Assembly (NCBI GenBank): GCA_022823405.1
Contig: JAJDXD010000072.1
Coordinates: 1-47,514, forward strand
Reading direction: 5' to 3'
DNA from: Gammaproteobacteria bacterium
GTDB taxonomy: Bacteria; Pseudomonadota; Gammaproteobacteria; Arenicellales; JAJDZL01
DNA: 47,514 bases
Shown here: positions 9,098-17,722 of the stretch, piece after piece
Layout: each line of letters begins with the position of its first letter
Numbering within the stretch: the stretch's first letter is position 1
Made by a program: the position numbers and the translations under genes
The notes under the pieces: model-generated
What the model saw: the letters and a program-made list of their open reading frames with translations, nothing else
Database searches by the model: none
What the model was told of the DNA's origin: nothing

Positions 9098-10495
9098 ATG
9101 CAACTTTCCTCCATCGCGCAAAAGGACATCAAATCCAATTTGCACCCCTACACCAATCACATTGCCCACCAGCAGACTGGTCCCAAGACCTACGTACGTG
9201 GAGAAGGCATTTATATTTGGGATGAGCACGACAATAAGTTTATTGAAGGACTGGCTGGCCTTTGGTGTACCTCACTTGGATTCAGCGAACAGCGTCTAGC
9301 CGACGCCGCTAAACGGCAACTCGAAACGTTGCCATACAACCACAGTTTTGCTGGACGAACTGCGCCAGTAGTTACAGAGTTGGCCGACCGATTAATTTCC
9401 ATCGCCCCAAAACCGATGTCGAAAGCCTACTTCGTAACTTCTGGATCAGAAGCGGTTGATTCAGCAGTAAAAATAGCCTGGTACTACAACAATGCTCTCA
9501 ATCGGCCAGAAAAGAAAAAGATTATTTCTCGAGTTAGAGGGTATCACGGTGTAACCATCGCATGCACCAGTCTGACCGCTATTCCAGTCATTCAGGACGC
9601 ATTTGATGCACCACTCGACAGATTCAAACAAATCGGCACACCGCACTACTATCGTTTTAGCGAACCCGGTGAAACTGAGGAAGAGTTCGCTTCGCGTCGA
9701 GCTGCAGAGCTGGAAGAGTTGATTTTAGCTGAAGGTCCAGATACGATTGCTGCTTTGATAGCAGAACCGCTTATGGGTGCAGGTGGTGTTATTCCACCCC
9801 CGAAAACCTACTTTGAGAAAATTCAGAGAGTACTCCGTAAGTACGACATTTTGTTTATTGCTGATGAAGTTATTAACGGATTTGGTCGAACTGGTAACCC
9901 ATGGGGATGTGATACATTCAATATTGACCAACCTGACATGGTTACCGTCGCCAAGCAACTGTCTTCAGCATACATTCCTATCGGCGCGACGATGATTTCG
10001 GAAGAAATATTCCAGGTGATTGCAGAAGCGAGCAATCGATTGGGAGTATGGGGTACCGGATTTACCTACAGTGGACATCCAGTCGGTGCAGCAGTTGCTG
10101 TCGAAACACTGGATATTTATGAAGAGCGCAATGTTATGGGGCACGTACGCGAAGTGATGCAGCCCTTCCAGAGTAGACTTCGAGAGCTTAATTCACATCC
10201 ACTAGTTGGTGAAGCACGCGGAGCTGGACTGATCGGTGCAGTTGAATTGGTCGAGAATAAAGAAACCAAGGAACCTTACGACCCAGACCTGAAAGTTGCA
10301 TTGCAGGTCTACCAAAAGTGTCTTGAAAACGGTCTTATTTTACGTGCGCTACCATCAGGTGATTCTGTAGGCATATGTCCTCCGTTGATCATCACCGAAT
10401 CGCAGGTACATGACCTATTCGATGCTTTGGGTAAAGCGCTTGATGAGGTCTGGAACGAAATTCAACCGGTATCAATTAGCGTTGCCACTGCATGA
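9098..10495 (+). CDS. Class III (omega) aminotransferase, PLP-dependent
   Basis: This is a class III aminotransferase of about 465 residues. It has the SGSEAVDSAVKIA phosphate-binding region, YHG, the PLP-nitrogen aspartate in ADEVINGFGRTG, and the catalytic lysine in VTVAKQLSS. It is closest in feel to omega-amino-acid:pyruvate or putrescine:pyruvate (SpuC-like) transaminases, which turn terminal amines into aldehydes. Three in-frame starts exist (GTG 9089, ATG 9092, ATG 9098). GAGGTGAT at 9086-9093 sits correctly only for ATG 9098. It lies 31 bases after the MttB-family gene. A GabD-type dehydrogenase and polyamine importer elsewhere in the window could supply the next and previous steps. 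Exact substrate is unknown. Confidence 0.9.
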   Translation: MQLSSIAQKDIKSNLHPYTNHIAHQQTGPKTYVRGEGIYIWDEHDNKFIEGLAGLWCTSLGFSEQRLADAAKRQLETLPYNHSFAGRTAPVVTELADRLISIAPKPMSKAYFVTSGSEAVDSAVKIAWYYNNALNRPEKKKIISRVRGYHGVTIACTSLTAIPVIQDAFDAPLDRFKQIGTPHYYRFSEPGETEEEFASRRAAELEELILAEGPDTIAALIAEPLMGAGGVIPPPKTYFEKIQRVLRKYDILFIADEVINGFGRTGNPWGCDTFNIDQPDMVTVAKQLSSAYIPIGATMISEEIFQVIAEASNRLGVWGTGFTYSGHPVGAAVAVETLDIYEERNVMGHVREVMQPFQSRLRELNSHPLVGEARGAGLIGAVELVENKETKEPYDPDLKVALQVYQKCLENGLILRALPSGDSVGICPPLIITESQVHDLFDALGKALDEVWNEIQPVSISVATA

Positions 10496-10673
10496 AGATA
10501 CATGACATTCTATTGTCTGTCTGCAAACTGGTTTGACGGGGCAATGCAATTGGGCTTCTAACTGCAATCGTACACGTATTCCGCGAGCGGAAGATTGATT
10601 CAGCCGATCTTCATCGACATGACCTTGGCGCAGCCCGGAACAAAGTGTTTTTACTGGTGTTACCGAGCTGTAT

Positions 10674-12290
10674 TTACTTGTTTTTCACCAGATTGGTTAA
10701 CCAGTCTGGGTCCATCTCAGGGACTGATTCCAATAACAGTTGAGTGTAGTCGGGATGTGGTGGGGACAAAACATCATCTTTCATGCCTTGCTCAACGACG
10801 CGGCCCTGGTACATGACCACAATTTCATCAGAGATTGCCTTGACAACCGCAATATCATGGGTGATGAACAAATAAGTAATGTTGTAAGTTTCTTGCAGAT
10901 TCAACAGGAGTCTGAGAATGCCCTCCTGAACAATTTGATCGAGCGCCGAGGTGACCTCGTCACAAATGATCAATTCAGGTTGCGCTGCAAGTGCCCGTGC
11001 TATACAAATACGCTGCTTTTGACCACCTGATAACTCGCTTGGAAAACGATTGGCAAACCGATCTTCAAGTTCAATCATATTCAACAGTTCTTGAACCCGT
11101 TCCCGTTTTTGCTGACCCCGCATGCCGTGATAAAACTCCAGGGGACGGCCGATTATTTCGAAAACCGTCTGCTTTGGATTCATCGCCGTATCTGCCATCT
11201 GGTAAATCATTTGAATCCGTTTTTTCTGATCCACTGAGCGCAGTTTGGTAGAAGCAGGCAGATCATCGTTGTTGAACCGTACTCGACCTGTCGATGGTGG
11301 AAGCAATCCTGTGATAACCCGAGCTACCGTGGATTTCCCCGAGCCACTCTCCCCAACAATTGAAACGGTTCGGCCTCGGGGAATAGAAATACTGATGTCC
11401 TGCAAAACCTTGATCGTCTGGTTGTAAGCGGCGTCAACATTTTCAATGGACAAAACGATGTCCTCAGTACGAACCTGTTCTTTTTCCAACGCTCGTACCG
11501 ACCATAACGTCTTGGTGTAGTCCTCCTCAGGCGCCTTGATGATCTGGCGCGTTTCGGCCTGCTCAACTTCCTTACCGTATCTCAAAACCATGACCAGGTC
11601 CGCCATTTGTGCAACAACAGCCAAATCGTGCGTAATATAAATTGCTGCTGTGTTGTGCTGTTCTACTAGATTACGAACGGCGATCAGGACTTCGACTTGC
11701 GTGGTCACATCCAATGCGGTCGTTGGCTCGTCAAAGATGATTAAATCCGGGCGTGGCGACATCGCCATCGCTGTCATCATCCGCTGCAACTGCCCGCCTG
11801 AAACCTGATGCGGATAACGTTCACCGATGTTTTCCGGATCGGGCAATTGCAATGATGCGAAAAGTACGCGGGCGTCTTGCTCAATAGTTTGGCGGTTTGT
11901 TAAACCCCGCCTTAAAGTAGCTTCAATCGTTTGGTCAATCACCCGGCGAGCGGGATTGAATGATGCTGCTGCCGACTGTGCAACGTAAGCAATACGCGTC
12001 CCCCACAACTTACGCCTTTCGGGAACCGGTATTGCGCTTAAATCCATATTGTCAAAAATAACCGTACCGGCTGATAATCTGCATCCCGCACGGGTAAAGC
12101 CCATACTGGCAAGACCTAGTGTTGTTTTACCAGAGCCGGACTCTCCGACCAACCCCATTACCTCGCCTCGACGCAGCGTCAAATCAACGCCGCGAATGAT
12201 GGGATGCCATTTTTCGTCGGAAAACCCTTCAATTTGAATGTCTTCCAATCTGAGAAGGACATCCGTATGATTGCTGTCATTGACCGTCAT
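10674..12290 (-). CDS. Fused double ATP-binding subunit of a peptide/opine-type ABC importer
   Basis: A 538-residue protein carrying two complete ABC ATPase domains in tandem, as in GsiA/YejF rather than separate DppD and DppF. Domain 1 has Walker A GESGSGKTT at about 54-62, signature VSGGQLQRM and Walker B LIIFDEPTTALD. Domain 2 has Walker A GESGSGKST at about 317-325, signature LSGGQKQRI and Walker B LIICDEVTSALD. Domain 2 has DEVT where DEPT is common, as seen in many DppF-type subunits. It powers uptake from the inner face of the membrane. The start overlaps the upstream permease by four bases (ATGA). It closes an operon of binding protein, ureohydrolase, two permeases and ATPase. Confidence 0.95.
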   Translation of the reverse strand: MTVNDSNHTDVLLRLEDIQIEGFSDEKWHPIIRGVDLTLRRGEVMGLVGESGSGKTTLGLASMGFTRAGCRLSAGTVIFDNMDLSAIPVPERRKLWGTRIAYVAQSAAASFNPARRVIDQTIEATLRRGLTNRQTIEQDARVLFASLQLPDPENIGERYPHQVSGGQLQRMMTAMAMSPRPDLIIFDEPTTALDVTTQVEVLIAVRNLVEQHNTAAIYITHDLAVVAQMADLVMVLRYGKEVEQAETRQIIKAPEEDYTKTLWSVRALEKEQVRTEDIVLSIENVDAAYNQTIKVLQDISISIPRGRTVSIVGESGSGKSTVARVITGLLPPSTGRVRFNNDDLPASTKLRSVDQKKRIQMIYQMADTAMNPKQTVFEIIGRPLEFYHGMRGQQKRERVQELLNMIELEDRFANRFPSELSGGQKQRICIARALAAQPELIICDEVTSALDQIVQEGILRLLLNLQETYNITYLFITHDIAVVKAISDEIVVMYQGRVVEQGMKDDVLSPPHPDYTQLLLESVPEMDPDWLTNLVKNK

Positions 12291-13192
12291 GACTTTAACC
12301 CGCTCGATTTGTGCAGGAACCAGTCAACGACCATGTTGACCGCGACGGTAAGCAATCCAATCGTAGCAGCCGGAATGATTGGCGTCAAAGCCGTTTTCAG
12401 ATCAAATTGAGCAAATTGAATCAACGATGCATTCTCGCGCACCATTGATCCCCAATCAGCTGTTGGCGGTTGAATGCCAAGTCCAAGAAAACTAAGTGCA
12501 GCAACGGTTAAAAATACAAAACTGAACCGCAGTCCAAACTCCGCAGCAAGCGGAGGCAGGATATTCGGCAGAATTTCACGACGCATTATCCAGGGAAGTC
12601 TTTCACCCCTTAATGTCGCTGCTTCCACAAATTCCATGACAACGACATTGAGTGACACTGCACGGGTTAAGCGAAAGACTCGCGTGCTATCCAACACCGC
12701 GATGATCACAATGAGAGACAGAATGTTTGATCCAAATATTGCCAGCAGCATCAACGCAAAAATGAGACTGGGAATCGCCATAATGGCATCTACAACCCGA
12801 CTCACAAACTGATCAAGCCAGCCACCCAGGATTGCAGCAATCAAGCCGAGCGACCCGCCAATTGCAAAGGAAAGCACCGTGGTGATGACAGCAATGCCCA
12901 TTGTGTTGCGAGCACCGTAAATCAGACGAGAAAAGATATCCCGTCCAATTTGATCGGTGCCAAATATGTGCTCCCAACTCCAAGGAACAAAAGGCGTAGA
13001 AACAATTTCTGCCTCACCGTACGGAGCCAGCAGAGGAGCAAAAATCGCAACCAAACAATATATCCCTATCACAATCAAGCCAAACCAGGCTGACACAGGT
13101 GCTTTGGAAAGCTCCAATACCAATATTTCCCAGCGCGAACGACGCTCTCTAAACAGTGTCGTTTCCGCCAGGTTTGATTGGTCGTCGTTCAT
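12287..13192 (-). CDS. Peptide/opine-type ABC transporter permease (DppC-like)
   Basis: A 301-residue inner-membrane permease. After a short cytoplasmic N-terminus there is a first membrane segment (about 34-55, AWFGLIVIGIYCLVAIFAPL), then the OppC-type sequence FGTDQIGRDIFSRLIYGARN. The BPD_transp_1 core follows with about five more helices, including the coupling-helix region EAATLRGERLPWIMRREILPN (named by its ends only). It forms the translocation pore with the DppB-like partner. Both flanking genes overlap it by four bases, so translation is tightly coupled. The family transports dipeptides, opines, nickel and other solutes, so substrate cannot be read from the permease. Confidence 0.94.
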   Translation of the reverse strand: MNDDQSNLAETTLFRERRSRWEILVLELSKAPVSAWFGLIVIGIYCLVAIFAPLLAPYGEAEIVSTPFVPWSWEHIFGTDQIGRDIFSRLIYGARNTMGIAVITTVLSFAIGGSLGLIAAILGGWLDQFVSRVVDAIMAIPSLIFALMLLAIFGSNILSLIVIIAVLDSTRVFRLTRAVSLNVVVMEFVEAATLRGERLPWIMRREILPNILPPLAAEFGLRFSFVFLTVAALSFLGLGIQPPTADWGSMVRENASLIQFAQFDLKTALTPIIPAATIGLLTVAVNMVVDWFLHKSSGLKS

Positions 13193-14130
13193 TTCGGGTG
13201 TAGTATTCTTGGATTGGTGACAATACTGATAATATCAGCGATCAGATTTAGCAGAATGTAGGCCGATGCAAACACCAGCGCGCAAGCCTGCACGACCGGA
13301 ATGTCTCTTGTAGTCACTGCATCAACCATCAATTGTCCGACCCCGGGGTAGATAAAGACAATCTCGACAACGACAACGCCCACAACCAAGTAAGCCAAAT
13401 TGAACGCAATCACCGTCACGATTGGTGCCCAGGCATTCGGCAATGCATGCTGCACAATAATCTTCGTGGGTGATACACCTTTCAGTTGGGCCATCTCGAT
13501 ATACGGACTGGCCATCAGATTGATAATGGCAGCCCGCGTCATGCGCATCATGTGGGCCAGAGTGATCAAAACCAAGGTGACAATCGGTAGTGCAGTAACC
13601 ACCAGCCGCTCGCCGAGCGACATATCATCTGACACGTTAGCCAGGGATGGGAAAATCGGCCAGATTGAAGCGAACAGCAGAATCAGCAAATATGAAATGA
13701 AAAACTCAGGAAAGGAAATCGCTGAAAGCGAAAATACGTTGACGGTCCTGTCAAAAATAGAGTTTCTGAAAAGAGCTGCGAATATTCCCAGAATCAGCGC
13801 AAGCGGTACGGCGATCAATGCTGCAACACCTGCAAGAAAAATCGTATTCCAGAATCGCGGTGCAATTAGATCAATCACCGGTCGTGACAGGTCGCTTCCA
13901 GAAGCACCGCGGCCAGAATAGGAAATGCCCAAGTCTCCTTGAAGCATGGCACCGATCCAATCAAAATAGCGGGTGTGTGCCGGTTTATCCAACCCGAGTT
14001 CTTTTCTGAATGCAGCGACAGTCTCCTCAGTCGCTGACTGTCCGAGTATCGCCTGCGAAAAATCTCCGGGCAAAAACTCGACTACACCAAATATGATGAT
14101 GGAAACGACGACCAGCGTTACGAATCCCAA
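13189..14130 (-). CDS. Peptide/opine-type ABC transporter permease (DppB-like); start uncertain
   Basis: A DppB/OppB-type permease of about 313 residues. It has an N-terminal membrane segment, the family motif LGLDKPAHTRYFDWIGAMLQGDLGISY (given by its ends) and a C-terminal BPD_transp_1 domain ending ITNPRILHPK-like. The annotated start is a TTG at 14130 with no ribosome site, and it falls inside the first membrane helix. The frame stays open upstream, giving LTVIQRLALGFVTLVVVS, which matches the usual start of the family better. A CTG at 14157 is the only near-start codon there. Either a rare start or a sequencing frameshift just upstream is likely. It overlaps the next permease gene by four bases. 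Confidence 0.9.
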   Translation of the reverse strand: MGFVTLVVVSIIIFGVVEFLPGDFSQAILGQSATEETVAAFRKELGLDKPAHTRYFDWIGAMLQGDLGISYSGRGASGSDLSRPVIDLIAPRFWNTIFLAGVAALIAVPLALILGIFAALFRNSIFDRTVNVFSLSAISFPEFFISYLLILLFASIWPIFPSLANVSDDMSLGERLVVTALPIVTLVLITLAHMMRMTRAAIINLMASPYIEMAQLKGVSPTKIIVQHALPNAWAPIVTVIAFNLAYLVVGVVVVEIVFIYPGVGQLMVDAVTTRDIPVVQACALVFASAYILLNLIADIISIVTNPRILHPK

Positions 14131-14249
14131 TGCAAGGCGTTGAATGACCGTTAGCAGTATCGGATGTATTTCAAATACCTCGCCTCAGTTTAATTCTATA
14201 GATACAGATTAAGAGTTGAAGACTTGCAAGGAGGTCGATATGTCACCGA

Positions 14250-15320
14250 TCAGCGCTTCACAGTATGCTCGGCAATTGCCTTTCCTGCTAGAAGGTACAT
14301 AACAATGTATACGATCACACGATACATGACCGCTGAACCGGGTGGAATACAAATGAATGAAAAACCCTGCACCCCGCGAAGACCCAGTTCATGGGCAATG
14401 CGAATGCATTCGTAATCACTCAGCCCTATCGGTTCGGCTAACTCACCCAGAATGTCGCCCGGCGCGGGTCCGGCACCACCCAACACGTCCATGTCAAAAT
14501 GTGCATAGACGCTTTTTGTACCATTGTAGGCGTGATCAATGCCCTTGCAAACCGCCTCTATTCCCTGTCGCCTCACATCCCAGCTCGAGAAAAACATGGC
14601 ACCTCGTCCAATCAGCTCCCTGACTACATCTGGATTCTCCAGCATGCCGCGCGGACCAATTTCGACCAAATTTCGAGCGTGAATGTTCTCATGAAATTCA
14701 ATCGTTTTATACAGCCACGAGAAACCGCCCGCAATCCGCGGGTCGCGGGTTTGCGGGCATAGCCGAAAAATATCCCAATGCGTATCAAGACTTACAATCC
14801 CCATGTTGCCGTCCGTGTGATTGGCCACGCATTTTGCAATGGCATAGGAGGCACAGGGTGAATTCTGTCCGATAACAACCGGTAGAGCACCAACATCAAT
14901 TGCGTCATTGACCTTTTCTTCTACCGCCGCCTGGGCTTGTAGTATCAACTCCGGGTCAAGTTTTCCAACATTTGCCTCTGGAGGAATGTCAGCGTCGCCA
15001 TAGTCGACGACATTCAGATAATCAAACACATCAAAACCGAAGTCTTGGATATAACCTGACTGATAACGGATTGACTGCTGACGAACCCGTTGCGGTGCGG
15101 CAAGCCAGTGTTCCTTACCGATACCTGCCCACTCATCGGTGGAACTGGAAACGTAAGGACTTCCAATAATCACAACATCTGCATCTTCAAGGTCTTTTTT
15201 TTCTGAAATGACTTTGCGGCCCATAAATGCCGGCGTCTGCTCATCAATCATCGGAAAATCAAGGGTTTCCGCCCACATGCTCTTGCGAATTTCTTCCCAA
15301 CTCGGGTATTCCATTGTCAT
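14250..15320 (-). CDS. Divergent ureohydrolase (arginase/agmatinase superfamily)
   Basis: A 356-residue member of the arginase/agmatinase fold, which uses two manganese ions to hydrolyse guanidino groups to urea. Metal motifs are partly kept: D179-T-H181-W-D183 matches DxHxD, and HFDMDVL with Asp276 and Asp278 matches the SxDxDxxDP motif. The first motif, normally GGDHS, reads GQNSP here, with Asn153 in place of the Mn-ligand histidine. The Asp after VL in the third motif is Gly. The C-terminus is long and hydrophobic (about 320-345). Its position inside an ABC import operon suggests it acts on the imported compound, perhaps a guanidino or amidino substrate. It may have altered metal use or be a different amidohydrolase. 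Confidence 0.8.
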   Translation of the reverse strand: MTMEYPSWEEIRKSMWAETLDFPMIDEQTPAFMGRKVISEKKDLEDADVVIIGSPYVSSSTDEWAGIGKEHWLAAPQRVRQQSIRYQSGYIQDFGFDVFDYLNVVDYGDADIPPEANVGKLDPELILQAQAAVEEKVNDAIDVGALPVVIGQNSPCASYAIAKCVANHTDGNMGIVSLDTHWDIFRLCPQTRDPRIAGGFSWLYKTIEFHENIHARNLVEIGPRGMLENPDVVRELIGRGAMFFSSWDVRRQGIEAVCKGIDHAYNGTKSVYAHFDMDVLGGAGPAPGDILGELAEPIGLSDYECIRIAHELGLRGVQGFSFICIPPGSAVMYRVIVYIVMYLLAGKAIAEHTVKR

Positions 15321-15508
15321 TTACTGCTTAAGTGGAAATATGAGGTTGTTTGTCACAATGCCATCTTGTTGATTCAGAGGTTAGGAATCGGGTTAACGGC
15401 TAATCTCTTCCGTATCAACGTTCTGCGCTTATCATCAACAGCAATCATACATCTGAAAAGGTCGAACAGACACAATATCTGAACGACCCATCAGATATCG
15501 TGAATACC

Positions 15509-15531
15509 GGTGGTTTAACTGCTGAACCACC
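15509..15531 (-). promoter_or_regulatory. Intercistronic 7-bp hairpin overlapping the binding-protein stop codon
   Basis: GGTGGTT and AACCACC form a perfect stem with a 9-nt loop. The stem spans the stop codon of the substrate-binding protein gene, and no T-run follows on the minus strand. Such stems after binding-protein genes often stabilise the upstream transcript, raising binding protein relative to permeases. Confidence 0.4.
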
Positions 15532-17113
15532 AACGTTCACTATTTTTATGCCCGTCAAATTCCAGATTACTCGCAACTTTCTCAGGCGTACTCAACTTGT
15601 TGGACAAAGCTTGAACGAAACTGGCGTAAATCGGGATCACCGATCCGCCTTCATCTCGAACGATTTGCTGCATGTCGCTATACATACCTCGACGTTTTTC
15701 CTCGTCAAGTTCTGCTCGAGCGGCGAGAAGCAATGAATCGAATTTTTCGTTTGACCAATGGCTCTCGTTCCAATCTGCGCCTGTCGCGTAAGTTAACGAA
15801 AACATCCAGTCTTCGGTTGGCCTTCCTGCCCAGTAACTCGCACACCACGGTTTCTTTTGCCACACATTCGACCAGTAACCATCGTTGGCTTCACGAACGA
15901 CGTTGATGTTGATGCCTGCCGCACGGGCACTGTCTTGCATCAATTGACCACCATCAGTCGCACCTTCAAATGCAGTTTCTGCAACATGAAGGTCAAGATC
16001 AATGCTGTCATAGCCTGCTTGCTTCAGATGAAACTTGGCCTTATCCGGATCATAAACGCGTTGTTCAATGCTCGCATCATAGTACCGGTTTGCAGGTCCG
16101 ATTGGATGATCATTTGCAATTTCACCATAACCGCGCGCAATCACGGTCTTCCACTGCTCCCTGTCAATTGCATACTTCAATGCAAGGCGCAGTTCATTGT
16201 TATCGAACGGTGCGACATCAGTCAACATCGGCAAAGTATAGTGCTGATTACCAGTGCTTTGAACAATGTTAATCGCCGGATGCTTTTCCATCAAGTGAAT
16301 GGTCTTCAGGTCAGCCCGGGTCATTGCATCGAGATCACCTGTCTGTAAAGCATTGGTTCGGGCGACAACATCGGCGATGTAAAGCGTTTCGACCGACTCA
16401 AAATGGGCGCGCCCTTCTTTCCAATAATTGGGGTTCCGTCGGGTGACGACTTTGACACCAGGATTAAACTCTTCAAGAATGTATCCTCCGGTCCCTGTTC
16501 CCGACTCCCAGTCAATGGTTCCATCATCGCGCGCAGGGCAAATTGACAGGTGAAAATCGCTCAGCAGGAACGGAAAATCAGCACTGCCACCAGACAGTTC
16601 AACAACCACTGTCTCTTTACCGTCAGCCTGAACATCGACGACGGCTGCGACGATACTCTTGGCTGCGGATGTTGAATCCTCACCGCGATGGTGATTAATC
16701 GATGCTACTACGTCATTCGCATCAAGGGTTTTACCATTGTGAAATTCAACACCATTGCGCAATTTAAACGTCCATGTCTTGGCATCACTAGTAGACTCCC
16801 AACTTTCTGCCAACTCTCCAATCAAACTGCCATCTGAATCAATCTCAGTGAGGTTGTTCCTGAGCTGACCAAAACTGACGTTCGCCATGTACATGTCCAG
16901 CACCTTTGCGGGATCGAGATTATCGGAAGTACTGCCTCCGGTAATTGCATGACGCAACAGGCCACCGCTTTTTGGCATGGCTGCAAACACTTTGCTTGAC
17001 ATAGACATTGCAAAGGGAACTGCTGCCCCCGCTGCCACTGCCGCAACAATGAATTCCCTACGGGAGATTTGTCCTGCACGCAGTTGTTTCGTAATTTTCT
17101 TGATTTCGTCCAT
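15515..17113 (-). CDS. Peptide/opine-type ABC transporter substrate-binding protein with Tat-type signal
   Basis: A family 5 (SBP_bac_5, DppA/OppA-type) binding protein of 532 residues. The start used is the ATG at 17113, 23 codons inside the longest frame. GGAGG stands just upstream, and the signal peptide then begins correctly. The N-terminus carries a twin-arginine motif SRREFI, followed by a hydrophobic stretch AAVAAGAAVPFAM and an AMA-like cleavage region, so the protein is probably exported folded by Tat. The mature part shows the family's LAESWESTSDAKTWTFKLR region. It would capture the ligand in the periplasm for the permease pair and fused ATPase encoded downstream. The ligand is unknown; the ureohydrolase between them hints at a guanidino compound. 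Confidence 0.93.
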   Translation of the reverse strand: MDEIKKITKQLRAGQISRREFIVAAVAAGAAVPFAMSMSSKVFAAMPKSGGLLRHAITGGSTSDNLDPAKVLDMYMANVSFGQLRNNLTEIDSDGSLIGELAESWESTSDAKTWTFKLRNGVEFHNGKTLDANDVVASINHHRGEDSTSAAKSIVAAVVDVQADGKETVVVELSGGSADFPFLLSDFHLSICPARDDGTIDWESGTGTGGYILEEFNPGVKVVTRRNPNYWKEGRAHFESVETLYIADVVARTNALQTGDLDAMTRADLKTIHLMEKHPAINIVQSTGNQHYTLPMLTDVAPFDNNELRLALKYAIDREQWKTVIARGYGEIANDHPIGPANRYYDASIEQRVYDPDKAKFHLKQAGYDSIDLDLHVAETAFEGATDGGQLMQDSARAAGININVVREANDGYWSNVWQKKPWCASYWAGRPTEDWMFSLTYATGADWNESHWSNEKFDSLLLAARAELDEEKRRGMYSDMQQIVRDEGGSVIPIYASFVQALSNKLSTPEKVASNLEFDGHKNSERWWFSS

Positions 17114-17195
17114 TTCAAAGACCTCCGAATGTGTCCATTTGTCTGTGCTCGTCGAACACAGAACTTGATTTTGACAAATCATTAAGTTTTAAATA

Positions 17196-17222
17196 TTCCA
17201 AACTATGTCTGTTTGTTTGGAA
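17196..17222. promoter_or_regulatory. LysR-type dyad upstream of the ABC operon
   Basis: TTCCAAAC (17196-17203) and GTTTGGAA (17215-17222) are perfect inverted arms around an 11-bp spacer, about 83 bases upstream of the binding-protein start. The dyad fits the T-N11-A layout of LysR boxes. The half site TCCAAACT recurs at 18651-18658, just before the LysR gene start. Confidence 0.5.
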
Positions 17223-17722
17223 CAGGTGATTTTTGTTAAATATAGGTCGATTATAGAAATGGTCAAAGGTTTATTAGACAACATTGTTCCAAATATCAGT
17301 TTTGAAAATGTCAAAGTTATATGTGATGAACGACACCTATTTTATTTCGGATAGTGGTCTTCCAAATTCAATTGGACGGGTTGATTCGTTAGCGACTGCT
17401 ACAATACAGACCTTGAAGATCGAATCCGAGTCAACGCTACCTGATCATCCCACAAAGCTGTTGATAGGTTAGATGCCTTGGCGAAACGCCGCACCGGACT
17501 CAGTACCATGCTAATGTCGTGTTTTCAGCGTCTGAATGTGCTCTGTTTGATATGATGTGCCAACATTTGAGTGCTCTCAGTCGTCTGGCCAAAAAGCTTC
17601 GAAAAAGGCCCAACACCGTTTGACACAATTTTCACCACTATCTGAACGCCGAGCAATTCTCCAGACACATAAGTGACAATATTGAAACTGATCATCTCAA
17701 ACAAAGGCAACAGCCATCGGTA
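17223..17722. other. Gap between the ABC operon promoter and the LysR gene
   Basis: About 500 bases without a gene I can support. A plus-strand stretch around 17520-17750 reads protein-like (LSALSRLAKKLRKRP), then hits a stop, then continues in the same frame. A minus-strand frame at 17525-17710 gives 61 residues. Either could be a decayed gene or coincidence. Confidence 0.3.

Noticed and set aside
10588..10610. GAAGAT / ATCTTC stem between the convergent aminotransferase and ATPase genes
   Set aside because: Short stem with a long loop and no T-run; too weak to call a terminator.
17525..17710. 61-codon minus-strand frame after the LysR gene
   Set aside because: Composition looks like a shadow of a decayed plus-strand stretch; no known family and no start signal.
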